DNA of 59,521 bases. Origin: STF1-107 sp964457935. Lineage in GTDB: Bacteria; Bacillota; Clostridia; Christensenellales; UBA1242. Of the stretch, positions 50,539 through 58,310 are shown one piece after another. The stretch is from contig CAYWFC010000002.1 of NCBI GenBank assembly GCA_964457935.1, positions 1 to 59,521 of the forward strand, in the 5' to 3' direction. Below the pieces are notes generated by a model. That model saw only the letters and a list, made by a program, of their open reading frames with translations. It made no database searches and was not told the origin of the DNA. The position numbers and the translations under genes were made by a program. Each line of letters starts with the position of its first letter. Position 1 is the first letter of the stretch.

Positions 50539-51198
50539 TTACTTATCTGTCCAATATTTGCGGACTTTTTCGAAATGCGTAATACGCTTTTCGATTTTAC
50601 TTATCTCTTTTGGGTAGAAAAAATTCAGTTTTTCACATAGTTTTAACATCCATTCTTTACGAGATTGATTGCTATCTATGTTAATTATTCGAGAATTAGT
50701 GATTTGGATTTGACCCCAACCTAATGCGCCGATAGAGAGACAATCCCATTTCAGATGTTCGATAGGGATTAGACGCACCGCATCGAATGACATTTTATTA
50801 TCTATTACTTTATATTCTGCTAGTAGTATTACAAAATAATTCTTATCATTTTTATAGAATTTGGACAATTTTTCTACAGAAGTCAAATTTGGCATGTTAA
50901 ACTTAGTGTCACGATTGTGGGTTTTAATATCGATGGCGAAATAATTGTCATCATTATCCATAAAAGATATATCTTCAAGCGCTCTGCGACCGAAATTGGC
51001 ATCGAAGTTTTTGGCCAATCCGGAAGGGAAACAAGTATGTATTTTTTCTTCTAGAATATTTTGCGTAATATCTCCGACTGCACGCGGATGAGTGAAAATG
51101 CGTTCATTTTCGAAATCGGGAATAGAATTTAATAAATTTAGTATATTATTTTCAATAATTTTTTGTATATTTTCTTCAAATATTTTGGGTTTATTCAC
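50539..51198 (-). CDS. Type II restriction endonuclease (putative), 219 aa
   Basis: Paired with the methyltransferase gene upstream, which it overlaps by eight bases. A PD-(D/E)xK-like site is seen in LEDISFMDNDDNYFAIDIKT (Asp ... Asp-x-Lys). Other blocks are RIFTHPRAVGDITQNIL, IHTCFPSGLAKNFDANFG and AVRLIPIEHLKWD. The start is most likely the GTG at 51198 (MNKPKIFEEN), with AGGAG eight bases upstream; the longer frame runs inside the methyltransferase gene. No recognition sequence can be deduced. AT-rich compared with the core. Confidence 0.78.
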   Translation of the reverse strand: MNKPKIFEENIQKIIENNILNLLNSIPDFENERIFTHPRAVGDITQNILEEKIHTCFPSGLAKNFDANFGRRALEDISFMDNDDNYFAIDIKTHNRDTKFNMPNLTSVEKLSKFYKNDKNYFVILLAEYKVIDNKMSFDAVRLIPIEHLKWDCLSIGALGWGQIQITNSRIINIDSNQSRKEWMLKLCEKLNFFYPKEISKIEKRITHFEKVRKYWTDK

Positions 51199-52135
51199 CT
51201 TTTTTCTCCTTTTTCTGCTCGGATAAGGAATTTCTCTCCCAAAAAACGCCATTTGTATAACCTTGTATTGTTTTGTCATAATCGGCTCGTTCCAATCTAT
51301 ATTCTGCCCATGCGCAATACAGAGGATTTTGCTCAATGCCAATGTAATGACGACCAAGTTTTTTGGCTACGACAGATGTGGTGCCCGAGCCAAGGAATGG
51401 GTCTAAGATTACGTCACCTGCATTGCTACTGGCTAATATTATTTTGGCTAGTAATTTTTCTGGCTTTTGGGTAGGGTGTGCGGTGTTTTCAGGCATGGAC
51501 CAGTACGGTATAGAGATGTCATCCCAAAAGTTAGATGGATAAGTATTGCGATAGTTGCCATTATCAGTCTCTTCCCAATCTTTTGGTTTGCCATCGATTT
51601 TGTATGGTGCAATGACTTTGCGTCGACATTTTACGCTATCTACATTGAAAGTGTAGTTTTTTGATACAGTCGCAAACCAAATATCCTCCATGGCGTTTTT
51701 CCAATTTGTCAAAGCACCGCGACCTTTTTCTCTCTGCCATGTGATGCGATTGACTACATTGAAATATTGATTTAGAACACTGCCTATCAGCAAACTAGAC
51801 TGCCAATCGCAACAGACATATATAGATGCAGTGGGCTTTAGTAACGGAATGACTTTTTTTATCCAATTTTCGGTGTATTTAACATAATCTGTTTCGTTTA
51901 ATTTTGAAAATTTCATTCCATGAAAGTTTTTGTCTAGGTTGTAGCAAGGGTCAGCAATAATTAAGTCGACACTCTTGGCAGGCAAATAATTTAACACTTG
52001 CATAGAATCACCGAGTATTGTTTTATCCAACAACGGCTCAATGGGACTCGCAGTGTCTAATGTAATACATTTGTCAGCATATTTTTTTCCTTCTTTGAGA
52101 GAAAAATCAATAGTTTTGTTTTTAGGGGACTTCAT
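51191..52135 (-). CDS. DNA methyltransferase (N4-cytosine/N6-adenine, beta-type order)
   Basis: Modification partner of the restriction enzyme, 314 aa. The catalytic motif IV comes first (DLIIADPCYNLDKNFHG), and the AdoMet-binding motif I is near the C-terminus (ILDPFLGSGTTSVVAKKLG, then GIEQNP); that order defines the beta class. The catalytic tetrapeptide is DPCY where most have (D/N/S)PPY, and HPTQKPEKLLAKII precedes motif I as usual. GAGG before the ATG. Confidence 0.92.
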   Translation of the reverse strand: MKSPKNKTIDFSLKEGKKYADKCITLDTASPIEPLLDKTILGDSMQVLNYLPAKSVDLIIADPCYNLDKNFHGMKFSKLNETDYVKYTENWIKKVIPLLKPTASIYVCCDWQSSLLIGSVLNQYFNVVNRITWQREKGRGALTNWKNAMEDIWFATVSKNYTFNVDSVKCRRKVIAPYKIDGKPKDWEETDNGNYRNTYPSNFWDDISIPYWSMPENTAHPTQKPEKLLAKIILASSNAGDVILDPFLGSGTTSVVAKKLGRHYIGIEQNPLYCAWAEYRLERADYDKTIQGYTNGVFWERNSLSEQKKEKKGE

Positions 52136-52164
52136 ATGTTTAACCTCGTGCTTTTATTTTTATG

Positions 52165-52193
52165 ATTATAACATATTTATGGATTTTTTTCAA
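52165..52193 (-). promoter_or_regulatory. Promoter of the restriction-modification pair
   Basis: Minus strand TTGAAA (52193-52188), 17 bases, TATAAT (52170-52165). Confidence 0.75.
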
Positions 52194-52269
52194 CTGGTAT
52201 TTGACTTTTGAGAAGATTTATATACTTTATGCTGACGGTGGTGTTTTGCATATGCTGTGATTATATTTG

Positions 52270-52653
52270 TTATAAATTACGCATTTCTTCAAAAAGATTA
52301 TGTTGAAACGAAGACATTATATAATAATCTTCTATTAAAGAGTTGTCTTGGCTGATACCCAATGCCACAAGAATATAAGGATATACAGTGTATGACATAT
52401 ATTGGTCAATACTACCCAAACTAGATGGAATGCATTTACAATTTTTATTCAAAACATCTGTATCGTTTATCAGGTAATATTTGATATTTTTAATATCATC
52501 ATCAATACAATTTTCCATTAGTTCTGAATTTAATAAATCAGAGTCAGATTCTTGCCCTGTCAATAACAAAGCAAATTTTTTCCTGTCAATCTCTTTTGCT
52601 TTGTATTTTGTCAGCAAAACACTTATAAATTTATTCGCATCAATTTTATCCAT
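52270..52653 (-). CDS. Hypothetical protein, 127 aa
   Basis: Not recognised. Soluble, acidic, helical, without signal or membrane segment. The middle has KCIPSSLGSIDQYMSYTVYP. AGGAG six bases before its ATG overlaps the stop codon of the small secreted protein upstream, so both are made from one mRNA. A partner or immunity role for the secreted protein is a guess. Confidence 0.65.
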   Translation of the reverse strand: MDKIDANKFISVLLTKYKAKEIDRKKFALLLTGQESDSDLLNSELMENCIDDDIKNIKYYLINDTDVLNKNCKCIPSSLGSIDQYMSYTVYPYILVALGISQDNSLIEDYYIMSSFQHNLFEEMRNL

Positions 52654-52662
52654 ATGAAACTC

Positions 52663-52923
52663 CTACGCGACAGGACAACAATAAAATGCAAGGGCATTTG
52701 TAATGATTGTTTCAAACTTTATTGAAATCGCACTAGAACCATAATTTATACCTATATCTTCAGTCTCTGCCGTCATTTCAACGACTGAATCTTTTGAAAT
52801 ACTAAAAATACCATCAGCCGTGGATGACACAGTGGTTAAAAAATAAATGTTAAATCCAAGACTTGCCATACTAACAATTATTGTAAATGAAAATAAAATA
52901 GTGAGAATAAGTATCTTTTTCAT
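52663..52923 (-). CDS. Small secreted protein with C-terminal Cys-Cys, 86 aa
   Basis: N-terminal signal or single membrane anchor (KKILILTILFSFTIIVSMAS, residues 2-21, followed by LGFNIYFL), then a Ser/Thr/Glu-rich mature region that ends in FYCCPVA. Near-leaderless: the predicted transcription start is only about five bases before the ATG, and no ribosome site is seen. Not recognised; adjacent to a 127-aa partner. Confidence 0.6.
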   Translation of the reverse strand: MKKILILTILFSFTIIVSMASLGFNIYFLTTVSSTADGIFSISKDSVVEMTAETEDIGINYGSSAISIKFETIITNALAFYCCPVA

Positions 52924-52934
52924 GATTAGTTTTA

Positions 52935-52962
52935 ATTATAACACAAAATTTTAGGATGTCAA
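52935..52962 (-). promoter_or_regulatory. Promoter of the small secreted protein pair
   Basis: Minus strand TTGACA (52962-52957), 16 bases, TATAAT (52940-52935). Confidence 0.8.
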
Positions 52963-53075
52963 CATAAAAATAAAAAATATCTCCAATATTCTATTTGAAA
53001 TACGTTTACTTAATTTTTGTATAAAAATCACTCCTTAATAAAATTTTGCCAATTTATCGTAGGAGTGCTGTTAAT

Positions 53076-53318
53076 TTAATCTAAATTTAACTCATCACTT
53101 TCAAAAATAGGGTTATCAAAAAATTCGGAAACAGTTATTCCCAATGTTCTAATGATAATAATCAAAGTTTTTACATTACAACTTTCTCTTCTTGCATTCA
53201 TAATATCCATCATAGTTGCGTGTGAAATTCCAGAGTTTATTTCTAATCTATATTGAGTAATATTTTTTTCTTTTAATAATTCTCGTATTCTCATTGATAT
53301 TGCTTTGCTTACTTTCAT
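53076..53318 (-). CDS. XRE-family regulator, 80 aa (paralogue of 1079-1321)
   Basis: Single HTH domain protein divergent from the SLOG gene. MRIRELLKEKNITQYRLEIN, SGISHATMMDIMNARR (turn and recognition helix) and VKTLIIIIRTLGITVSEFFD are the usual XRE parts. The end DELNLD matches DELDID of the paralogue. GGGAG before the ATG. The 134-base gap to the SLOG gene holds a palindrome and a half-site that are probably its operators, so it most likely represses itself and SLOG. Confidence 0.88.
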   Translation of the reverse strand: MKVSKAISMRIRELLKEKNITQYRLEINSGISHATMMDIMNARRESCNVKTLIIIIRTLGITVSEFFDNPIFESDELNLD

Positions 53319-53351
53319 AACAATTCTCCCAATAAGTATATTTTAGCATAC

Positions 53352-53384
53352 TGTCGGTTTTGCAATAAGTATGCAAATGCGACA
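53352..53384. promoter_or_regulatory. Palindromic operator of the divergent XRE/SLOG promoter
   Basis: TGTCGGTTTTGCA, centre ATAAGTA, TGCAAATGCGACA: arms match at 11 of 13 positions. It lies upstream of the SLOG -35 and over the xre promoter area. Confidence 0.65.
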
Positions 53385-53390
53385 ATTTTC

Positions 53391-53419
53391 TTGATTTTAT
53401 TATTTTCTTTTGATATAAT
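53391..53419 (+). promoter_or_regulatory. Promoter of the SLOG gene
   Basis: TTGATT at 53391-53396, 17 bases, TATAAT at 53414-53419. Confidence 0.75.
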
Positions 53420-53437
53420 AAGTATGCAAAAACGACA
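53417..53437. promoter_or_regulatory. Second operator copy overlapping the SLOG -10
   Basis: AATAAGTATGCAAAAACGACA repeats 53364-53384 (AATAAGTATGCAAATGCGACA) with two differences. Bound protein here would block the start of SLOG transcription. Confidence 0.65.
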
Positions 53438-53452
53438 TAAGGGATATTTGAT

Positions 53453-54007
53453 ATGATTTTTAGAAAGAAAATACAAGAATTGAAAATAGATTGTGAAACG
53501 GGGTTTGAAATATTGAAAAATACAACTCTTTGTTTTACTGGTCATCGCATTCAGAAACTTCCTTGGGGAGAAAATGAAGAAGATGAGAGATGTGTTGGGA
53601 TGAAAAAGAAATTGAAAGCAAAGATTATTGAAGCAATTAAAAAAGGCTACATTTATTTCATTTCAGGTATGGCACTAGGTTTTGATATAATCTCTGCCGA
53701 AATGATATTAGAGTTAAAAAAGGAATATCCACATATTAAACTAATTGGTGCTATTCCGTGTAAAGACCAATATAAAGTTTGGAAATCATATCAAATTAAA
53801 CGATATAAGAATGTTTTGTCTAAATGTGATAGCGTTCGGTGCTTGTATGACACTTATAACGACAAGTGTATGCTTGAACGAAACGACTATATGTTAAATA
53901 ATTCATCACTTGTGATTGCATTATACGATGGTAAGGGTGGTGGAACTGGCTATACAATTAAAAAAGCAAAAGAGAAAAGTCTGAAAGTTGAAATAATTAA
54001 ACCTTAG
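53453..54007 (+). CDS. SLOG-family protein (DUF1273/YpsA-like)
   Basis: Rossmann-like SLOG domain protein, 184 aa. The SLOG superfamily binds nucleotide-derived ligands. Typical features: LCFTGHRIQKLPWG (CFTGHR loop), YFISGMALGFDIISAEMIL (Gly-rich loop and Glu), IGAIPCKDQ, LERNDYMLNNSSLVIALYDGKGGGTGYTI (the strand before the second Gly-rich loop). Controlled by a divergent XRE regulator. Its place at the head of a nucleotide-enzyme cluster fits a ligand sensor, but its own transcript seems to end before the cluster, which has a separate promoter. Confidence 0.85.
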   Translation: MIFRKKIQELKIDCETGFEILKNTTLCFTGHRIQKLPWGENEEDERCVGMKKKLKAKIIEAIKKGYIYFISGMALGFDIISAEMILELKKEYPHIKLIGAIPCKDQYKVWKSYQIKRYKNVLSKCDSVRCLYDTYNDKCMLERNDYMLNNSSLVIALYDGKGGGTGYTIKKAKEKSLKVEIIKP

Positions 54008-54093
54008 ACTAGGATAAATAAATTTCAAAAATTTGTTTGTGCATTTATTTGAGATATACATAAGGCTATTTGATATAAGGCTGTCCCCATATA

Positions 54094-54122
54094 TTGATGT
54101 TTTGATCATTTTGTGTTATAAT
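54094..54122 (+). promoter_or_regulatory. Promoter of the nucleotide cluster
   Basis: TTGATG at 54094-54099, 17 bases, TATAAT at 54117-54122; AAAGGAG before the first gene. It drives five genes spaced by 9-25 bases or overlapping. Confidence 0.75.
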
Positions 54123-54154
54123 ATGTAAAATCGATGATTTAAAGGAGATATAAT

Positions 54155-54763
54155 ATGAATATTCCAATTATTATTTCTGGACCAAGTGGCGTGGGAAAGG
54201 ATACTTTAGTAAAATCAATAACAAGTACTTATCCTGAAATAAAGGAAGCAGTTGGTTATACAACAAGAAAACCAAGAGAGAACGAGGTAGATGGCGTTGA
54301 CCTAAACTTTGTGTCCAAAGATTATTTTCGATACTTGATTGACCATGACATGTTGATAGAATACGCGATTTTTAATAATGAATTTTATGGTATGCCAAAG
54401 ACAGAATTGACTAAATTAAAAGATCAAAAAATGATATACAATATTGGGGTGTCTGGTGCAAGGACAATTAAAGAGTTAATCCCCGAGTCAATTGCTATTT
54501 TGTTGATTCCCCCATCTTATGATGAATTGGTATATCGTTTGGGAAATAGGGGGAAAGAAAGATTAAAAAACATGGCATCAGATTTAAAAGAGGCATCAAG
54601 CTTTTTCGACTATTGTTTAGTGTCGAAAATGGACAAGGTTGGTGAACTTGTTGAAAATTTTAAAGATATTTTATGTGGACATGGTGAAGAATATAGGATT
54701 GAAAATTATTTTAATCAAATTAAAGATATAACACATATCGATGAAAATGAACGTGTGATGTAA
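54155..54763 (+). CDS. Guanylate-kinase-like nucleotide kinase
   Basis: P-loop kinase of the Gmk family, 202 aa. P-loop GPSGVGKDT, then GYTTRKPRENEVDGVDLNFVS (split over two lines of the family signature T(T/S)RxPRxxE-x-G-x-D-Y-x-F), NNEFYGMPK, and RLGNRGKER in the lid. The base- and phosphate-contacting Tyr of the D-Y-x-F motif is Leu here, and the P-loop Asp replaces the usual Gly/Ser. It is therefore probably not the housekeeping Gmk but a kinase for another nucleoside monophosphate. First gene of the five-gene operon. AT-rich. Confidence 0.85.
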   Translation: MNIPIIISGPSGVGKDTLVKSITSTYPEIKEAVGYTTRKPRENEVDGVDLNFVSKDYFRYLIDHDMLIEYAIFNNEFYGMPKTELTKLKDQKMIYNIGVSGARTIKELIPESIAILLIPPSYDELVYRLGNRGKERLKNMASDLKEASSFFDYCLVSKMDKVGELVENFKDILCGHGEEYRIENYFNQIKDITHIDENERVM

Positions 54764-54788
54764 AATAAAAATATTTAGCGAGGAAAAG

Positions 54789-55727
54789 ATGAGATTGATT
54801 AAAGTTGATTTTAAAGATGTGAATTTGATTCAATCTATTAACAATTTTTTAAATTTAATATCTAGCGTTGATGTTAAGCAAACACCGGAATGGTTTATAG
54901 CTAGAGAAGAATGTGGATTTGCTATTTGCTTTGCAGAAGATAAAGGAATTATTGGCTATTGCAATGTGTTTATTAATGAGAATGAGGCTTATTTGCCGAG
55001 AGGTCCGGTCACAGTCGCTAATATGTTTGATGTGTGTTTAGATTCTTTATGTGATTATATAAAAAGTTTAGGATATTCTAAAATGCGATTAAATCCTAAA
55101 ATACAAGAAAAGTTAAAAACTGATAGAAATATTAATTGTTGTGATAAAAACGATTTTAGTAAGTTGAGAGAATCGTATAGAGAAGCTATTGTAGAATTAA
55201 AAAACAAATCGGAAAATGATTTGTTGTATGAGTTTAGCAGTTCTACAAGATATCATATTAGAAAAGCTTTAAACAATAATTTGATTATCAATCTAAGTGA
55301 AATTTGTGATTTAGATGATTTTTATTCAATTTATGAAGAAACTGCAATACGTCATAATTTTATACCACATAATAAACAATATTTTGAAAATCTGATAAAG
55401 GCTTTTAAAGAGAAAATATATTTTTGTAAAATAAGTTATAACAACGAAGTTGTTGCAATGAGTTTGAATATTTTACAAGGTGATACTGTTCATTACTTGT
55501 ATGGTGCGAGTTCATCTCAAAACAACAAACTTTATGCAGCGTACTTAATGCATTGGGTAATGATTAAGTATGCACTCAACAATGGTTTTAAATTTTATAA
55601 TTTTGGGGGTGTTTTTGCGAAAGATAATGAGGTTGATAGCAAGGATTACGGTTTATTACGATTTAAATCGGGATTTTGCAAAGGTGGCTTTATTGAATAT
55701 GAGCCTGATATGATTATTTTACTATAG
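54789..55727 (+). CDS. FemAB-like aminoacyltransferase (GNAT fold)
   Basis: Member of the FemABX family, which transfers amino acids from aminoacyl-tRNA to a peptidoglycan precursor or, in uridyl-peptide antibiotics (PacB), to a nucleoside-bound peptide. 312 aa. The second GNAT domain is clear: VVAMSLNILQGDTVHYLYGA, AAYLMHWVMIKYALNNGFKF, YNFGGVFAKDN and YGLLRFKSGFCKGGFIEY. A serine- and arginine-rich SSSTRYHIRKA block begins the second domain as in FemX. GAGG before the ATG. Its place between a nucleotide kinase and a phosphoribosyltransferase is unusual and points to an aminoacylated small molecule rather than cell-wall bridges. Confidence 0.85.
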   Translation: MRLIKVDFKDVNLIQSINNFLNLISSVDVKQTPEWFIAREECGFAICFAEDKGIIGYCNVFINENEAYLPRGPVTVANMFDVCLDSLCDYIKSLGYSKMRLNPKIQEKLKTDRNINCCDKNDFSKLRESYREAIVELKNKSENDLLYEFSSSTRYHIRKALNNNLIINLSEICDLDDFYSIYEETAIRHNFIPHNKQYFENLIKAFKEKIYFCKISYNNEVVAMSLNILQGDTVHYLYGASSSQNNKLYAAYLMHWVMIKYALNNGFKFYNFGGVFAKDNEVDSKDYGLLRFKSGFCKGGFIEYEPDMIILL

Positions 55728-55736
55728 GAGAAAGTT

Positions 55737-56279
55737 ATGAAAAATATATGTTTGTTAAATGAAAGATTAAAATCAAAAAATGGAGTTGTAAAATTTACAT
55801 ATGATAAATATTGGGATGCTATTAATGCTATATGCGAGGATATAAAGGAGAAAATAAAAACCGGAGAATATAAAGATATAGCATTGGTCGGTATGGCTAG
55901 GGGAGCATTGCCGATGTTGGTGTCTGTTTCTCATGAAATTGGCGTAAGGAAAGTGTCAATGATACAACTGCAGATGAGCAATTCCGATAACCCACATGAT
56001 TATGGAAAAGTGAAACTAATAAATAAATTTATTGATAAAGATGTTAAAAAATGTATTCTTCTTGAAGATATTATATACAAAGGACAAACTACTGGAGAGG
56101 CTATTAAAATACTAAAAGCTGAGGGGATTAAGGTGGAAAGCATATATTCGTTAATAGTGGATGAAGGATATGGCAAAATAGACAACAAACCAATAGATGT
56201 TGATATAAATTATGCATATTCGCTGAAAGCAGATGAGTGGGTAAACTTTTTGTGGGAAAAAGATTTAAGAAAGGAGTAG
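55737..56279 (+). CDS. Purine-type phosphoribosyltransferase
   Basis: Joins a nucleobase to PRPP, giving a nucleoside monophosphate. 180 aa. PRPP loop ILLEDIIYKGQTTGEA (usual form VDDxxxTGxT), IALVGMARGALPMLVS (the pyrophosphate loop, with GMARGALP), and the C-terminal DEWVNFLWEKD resembling the WVxFPWE motif of the xanthine/guanine/hypoxanthine enzymes. Glu replaces the first Asp of the loop. AGGAG six bases before the ATG. The base used is unknown. Confidence 0.85.
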   Translation: MKNICLLNERLKSKNGVVKFTYDKYWDAINAICEDIKEKIKTGEYKDIALVGMARGALPMLVSVSHEIGVRKVSMIQLQMSNSDNPHDYGKVKLINKFIDKDVKKCILLEDIIYKGQTTGEAIKILKAEGIKVESIYSLIVDEGYGKIDNKPIDVDINYAYSLKADEWVNFLWEKDLRKE

Positions 56280-56281
56280 AA

Positions 56282-57112
56282 ATGAAACAAAGTGGTTATA
56301 ATTTGTTATTTGAATTAACACAAAGATGTAATTTAAATTGTGAATATTGTTTCTATAGAGATTATGGACGTAGTCCATCGGAATTAAACTTTGGTCAATT
56401 TCAAGGAATTATTGACAAATATGAAAACATAAAAAATATTTATTTTACTGGTGGTGAATGCACTCTAGCTACTGATTTTGTTAGTATAATACGATTGGCA
56501 AAGATGCGTGCTAATGTTGCGATTTTTACTAATGGGTTAACAATTACAAATGATGAGTTTTATAATGATATAGATGAATATATCGATAACTATATTGTTA
56601 CATTTGATAATTTTAGCAGTGATTATAAATGTAGGTTGAATACAGATTCAACTATGGAAACGATTAAAAAAATCGCAAAGAACTCCCCAAATAAGTTGAT
56701 TGTTAAGATTTGTATCAATAAATACAATCTATCAAATTTAGAATTAACGATACAAGAATTAATTGCACTGGGAGTAAAAAAGATTTCAATTAATTTTGTG
56801 CATAACATTCAATCGAATAACATAAATTTTGAGTTGAGTAAAAATGAGTTGGAAGAAGTTTTTCACACTTTGGATAAGTATAAAAGTCATCTCTTTATTA
56901 ACTTTTATGATATGATAAAAAATTTTTATCTTAATGGAGATCGTTCTGTGGAAAGATATTGTCGTGCTGGGAAGTCCTTTTATTATTATGATTGCCAAGC
57001 GAACAAGAAGGATTGCCCCGCAGAATATTGTGAAGATAGGAACTGTTTAACAAAAGAATGTATTAGTATATTTGAAATGTTTGAGGAGAATGATGATGAA
57101 TATAGTGTTTGA
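56282..57112 (+). CDS. Radical SAM enzyme with C-terminal Cys cluster
   Basis: Iron-sulfur enzyme using AdoMet radical chemistry, 276 aa. The 4Fe-4S motif CNLNCEYC is at residues 17-24 in ELTQRCNLNCEYCFYRDYG, followed by IYFTGGECTL (the GGE motif) and the partial barrel. The last 60 residues have seven Cys (RYCRAGKSF, DCQANKKDCPAEYCEDRNC, KEC), like a SPASM/twitch domain binding an extra cluster. The start is 56282 with AAGGAG overlapping the previous stop codon; the longer frame is only overlap. Substrate unknown. Confidence 0.9.
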   Translation: MKQSGYNLLFELTQRCNLNCEYCFYRDYGRSPSELNFGQFQGIIDKYENIKNIYFTGGECTLATDFVSIIRLAKMRANVAIFTNGLTITNDEFYNDIDEYIDNYIVTFDNFSSDYKCRLNTDSTMETIKKIAKNSPNKLIVKICINKYNLSNLELTIQELIALGVKKISINFVHNIQSNNINFELSKNELEEVFHTLDKYKSHLFINFYDMIKNFYLNGDRSVERYCRAGKSFYYYDCQANKKDCPAEYCEDRNCLTKECISIFEMFEENDDEYSV

Positions 57113-57737
57113 AGGGATAAATGGTGCCGGTAAAACCACTATTATTAAAAAATTAGTGGAAATAATGAAAGATGCTGGTTTAAATGTTTATCAAATAGAT
57201 GAAATTAATGAGATGTCTCCCTTAAGTTCAGTATTATCAGAAATGTATAAGACCGATACATTTTTAAGAATGAAAAAAAGTTTTAACACAGTAATTACTG
57301 AATCCTTAATTCTTGCTGCAGATTATCATTTTTTACAAGAAGCCACAAAAAATTTACAAGGTTACAAAATATTCGATAGAGATATAATTACTCAAATTGT
57401 TTATCAAAAGTATTTTTTGGCTTCACTTTATGGAGATAATAATAGTTTTTTTGAGAATTGGGAAAAGTGCATAAAATTCAATATGAAAAAAATAGACTTG
57501 ATTGTGTATATTGATGTGCCAGATGAAGTTGGCTTGGAAAGAACGATACAAAGAGATGGTGCAACCTTTTATGAATCAGATATAAAAATTATGAGGGAAT
57601 TGCATAAATTGCAAAAACAATACGCCATAAAGTTTTGTGAAGAAAATTCTATTCCACTTATATTAATTGATGGAACAAAAAGAATAGATAAAAATGCGGA
57701 TTTCTTATATTCAAAAATAAAGGGAATAGAGTGTTAA
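57096..57737 (+). CDS. Thymidylate-kinase-like nucleotide kinase
   Basis: P-loop kinase of the Tmk family, 213 aa. P-loop FEGINGAGKTTI, base-site block IFDRDIITQIVYQ (DR motif), strand IDLIVYIDVPDEVGLERT and lid region RTIQRDG. GAGGAG seven bases before the ATG at 57096, the third of three consecutive ATG codons; it overlaps the radical SAM end. Differences from the housekeeping enzyme are wide, so substrate is uncertain. Second kinase of the cluster. Confidence 0.85.
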   Translation: MNIVFEGINGAGKTTIIKKLVEIMKDAGLNVYQIDEINEMSPLSSVLSEMYKTDTFLRMKKSFNTVITESLILAADYHFLQEATKNLQGYKIFDRDIITQIVYQKYFLASLYGDNNSFFENWEKCIKFNMKKIDLIVYIDVPDEVGLERTIQRDGATFYESDIKIMRELHKLQKQYAIKFCEENSIPLILIDGTKRIDKNADFLYSKIKGIEC

Positions 57738-57740
57738 ACT

Positions 57741-58212
57741 ATGATTTATATTGATTTTGATGGTGTGTTTGTTGACACATGGCCGTTGATATGTAGTATT
57801 ACAAAGAAGTTAATAATAGTGATCTAATAGAAGAGGAAAAACTGAAAAATTCATTTGCAGAACTTGATTGGGAGTTTGTATTGAATAACAGTTATCAGAA
57901 TAAACAAAACATTCAAATTTTGCAAAACTTAAGCGACGATGTTATTTCTAGTAAGATAAAAATATTAACAAAAGTAAATTCAAAAGAAGAAAAAAACAAA
58001 AGGAATTATTTCTAAAGAACAATAATATAAAAATAAAAATGTTCGCTGAGACTTTTGAGAGATTTAGGGCAGATGCAGTCGATCCTATGAATAACATTTT
58101 AATAGATGATGAAATAAAGAATTTAGATGAGTGGGAAAAGAAGGGCGGAAAGCCTATTTTATATAATAAAAATGATAATAATCGCGACTCTGCTGGGGGT
58201 GTAATATTTTAA
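57741..58212 (+). pseudogene. HAD-family 5'-nucleotidase-like gene with two frameshifts
   Basis: Three reading frames in turn encode one HAD protein. Frame one from ATG 57741: MIYIDFDGVFVDTWPLI, with catalytic DFDG-V-xxDT motif. Frame two from 57797: YYKEVNNSDLIEEEKLKNSF to the stop at about 58014. Frame three: KELFLKNNNIKIKMFAETFE, then NNILIDDEIKNLDEWEKKGG, then ILYNKND to the stop at 58212; ILIDDxxxN-x-x-x-W-x-x-x-GG is the C-terminal HAD motif of the deoxynucleotidase type. Shifts lie near 57780-57797 and at the A-run near 57988. Not functional as read, unless sequencing errors produced the shifts. Confidence 0.75.
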
Positions 58213-58262
58213 GTATAAAACAATACCAAGCTTGTCTGATAAAATTTTAAGGTAAAAAACTT

Positions 58263-58291
58263 TTGACATAAAATAGTTCTTGTGTTATACT
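58263..58291 (+). promoter_or_regulatory. Promoter of the Ham1-NUDIX operon
   Basis: TTGACA at 58263-58268, 17 bases, TATACT at 58286-58291; GGAGGAG before the ATG at 58311. Confidence 0.82.
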
Positions 58292-58310
58292 AAACTTAGT
58301 GGAGGAGAGT

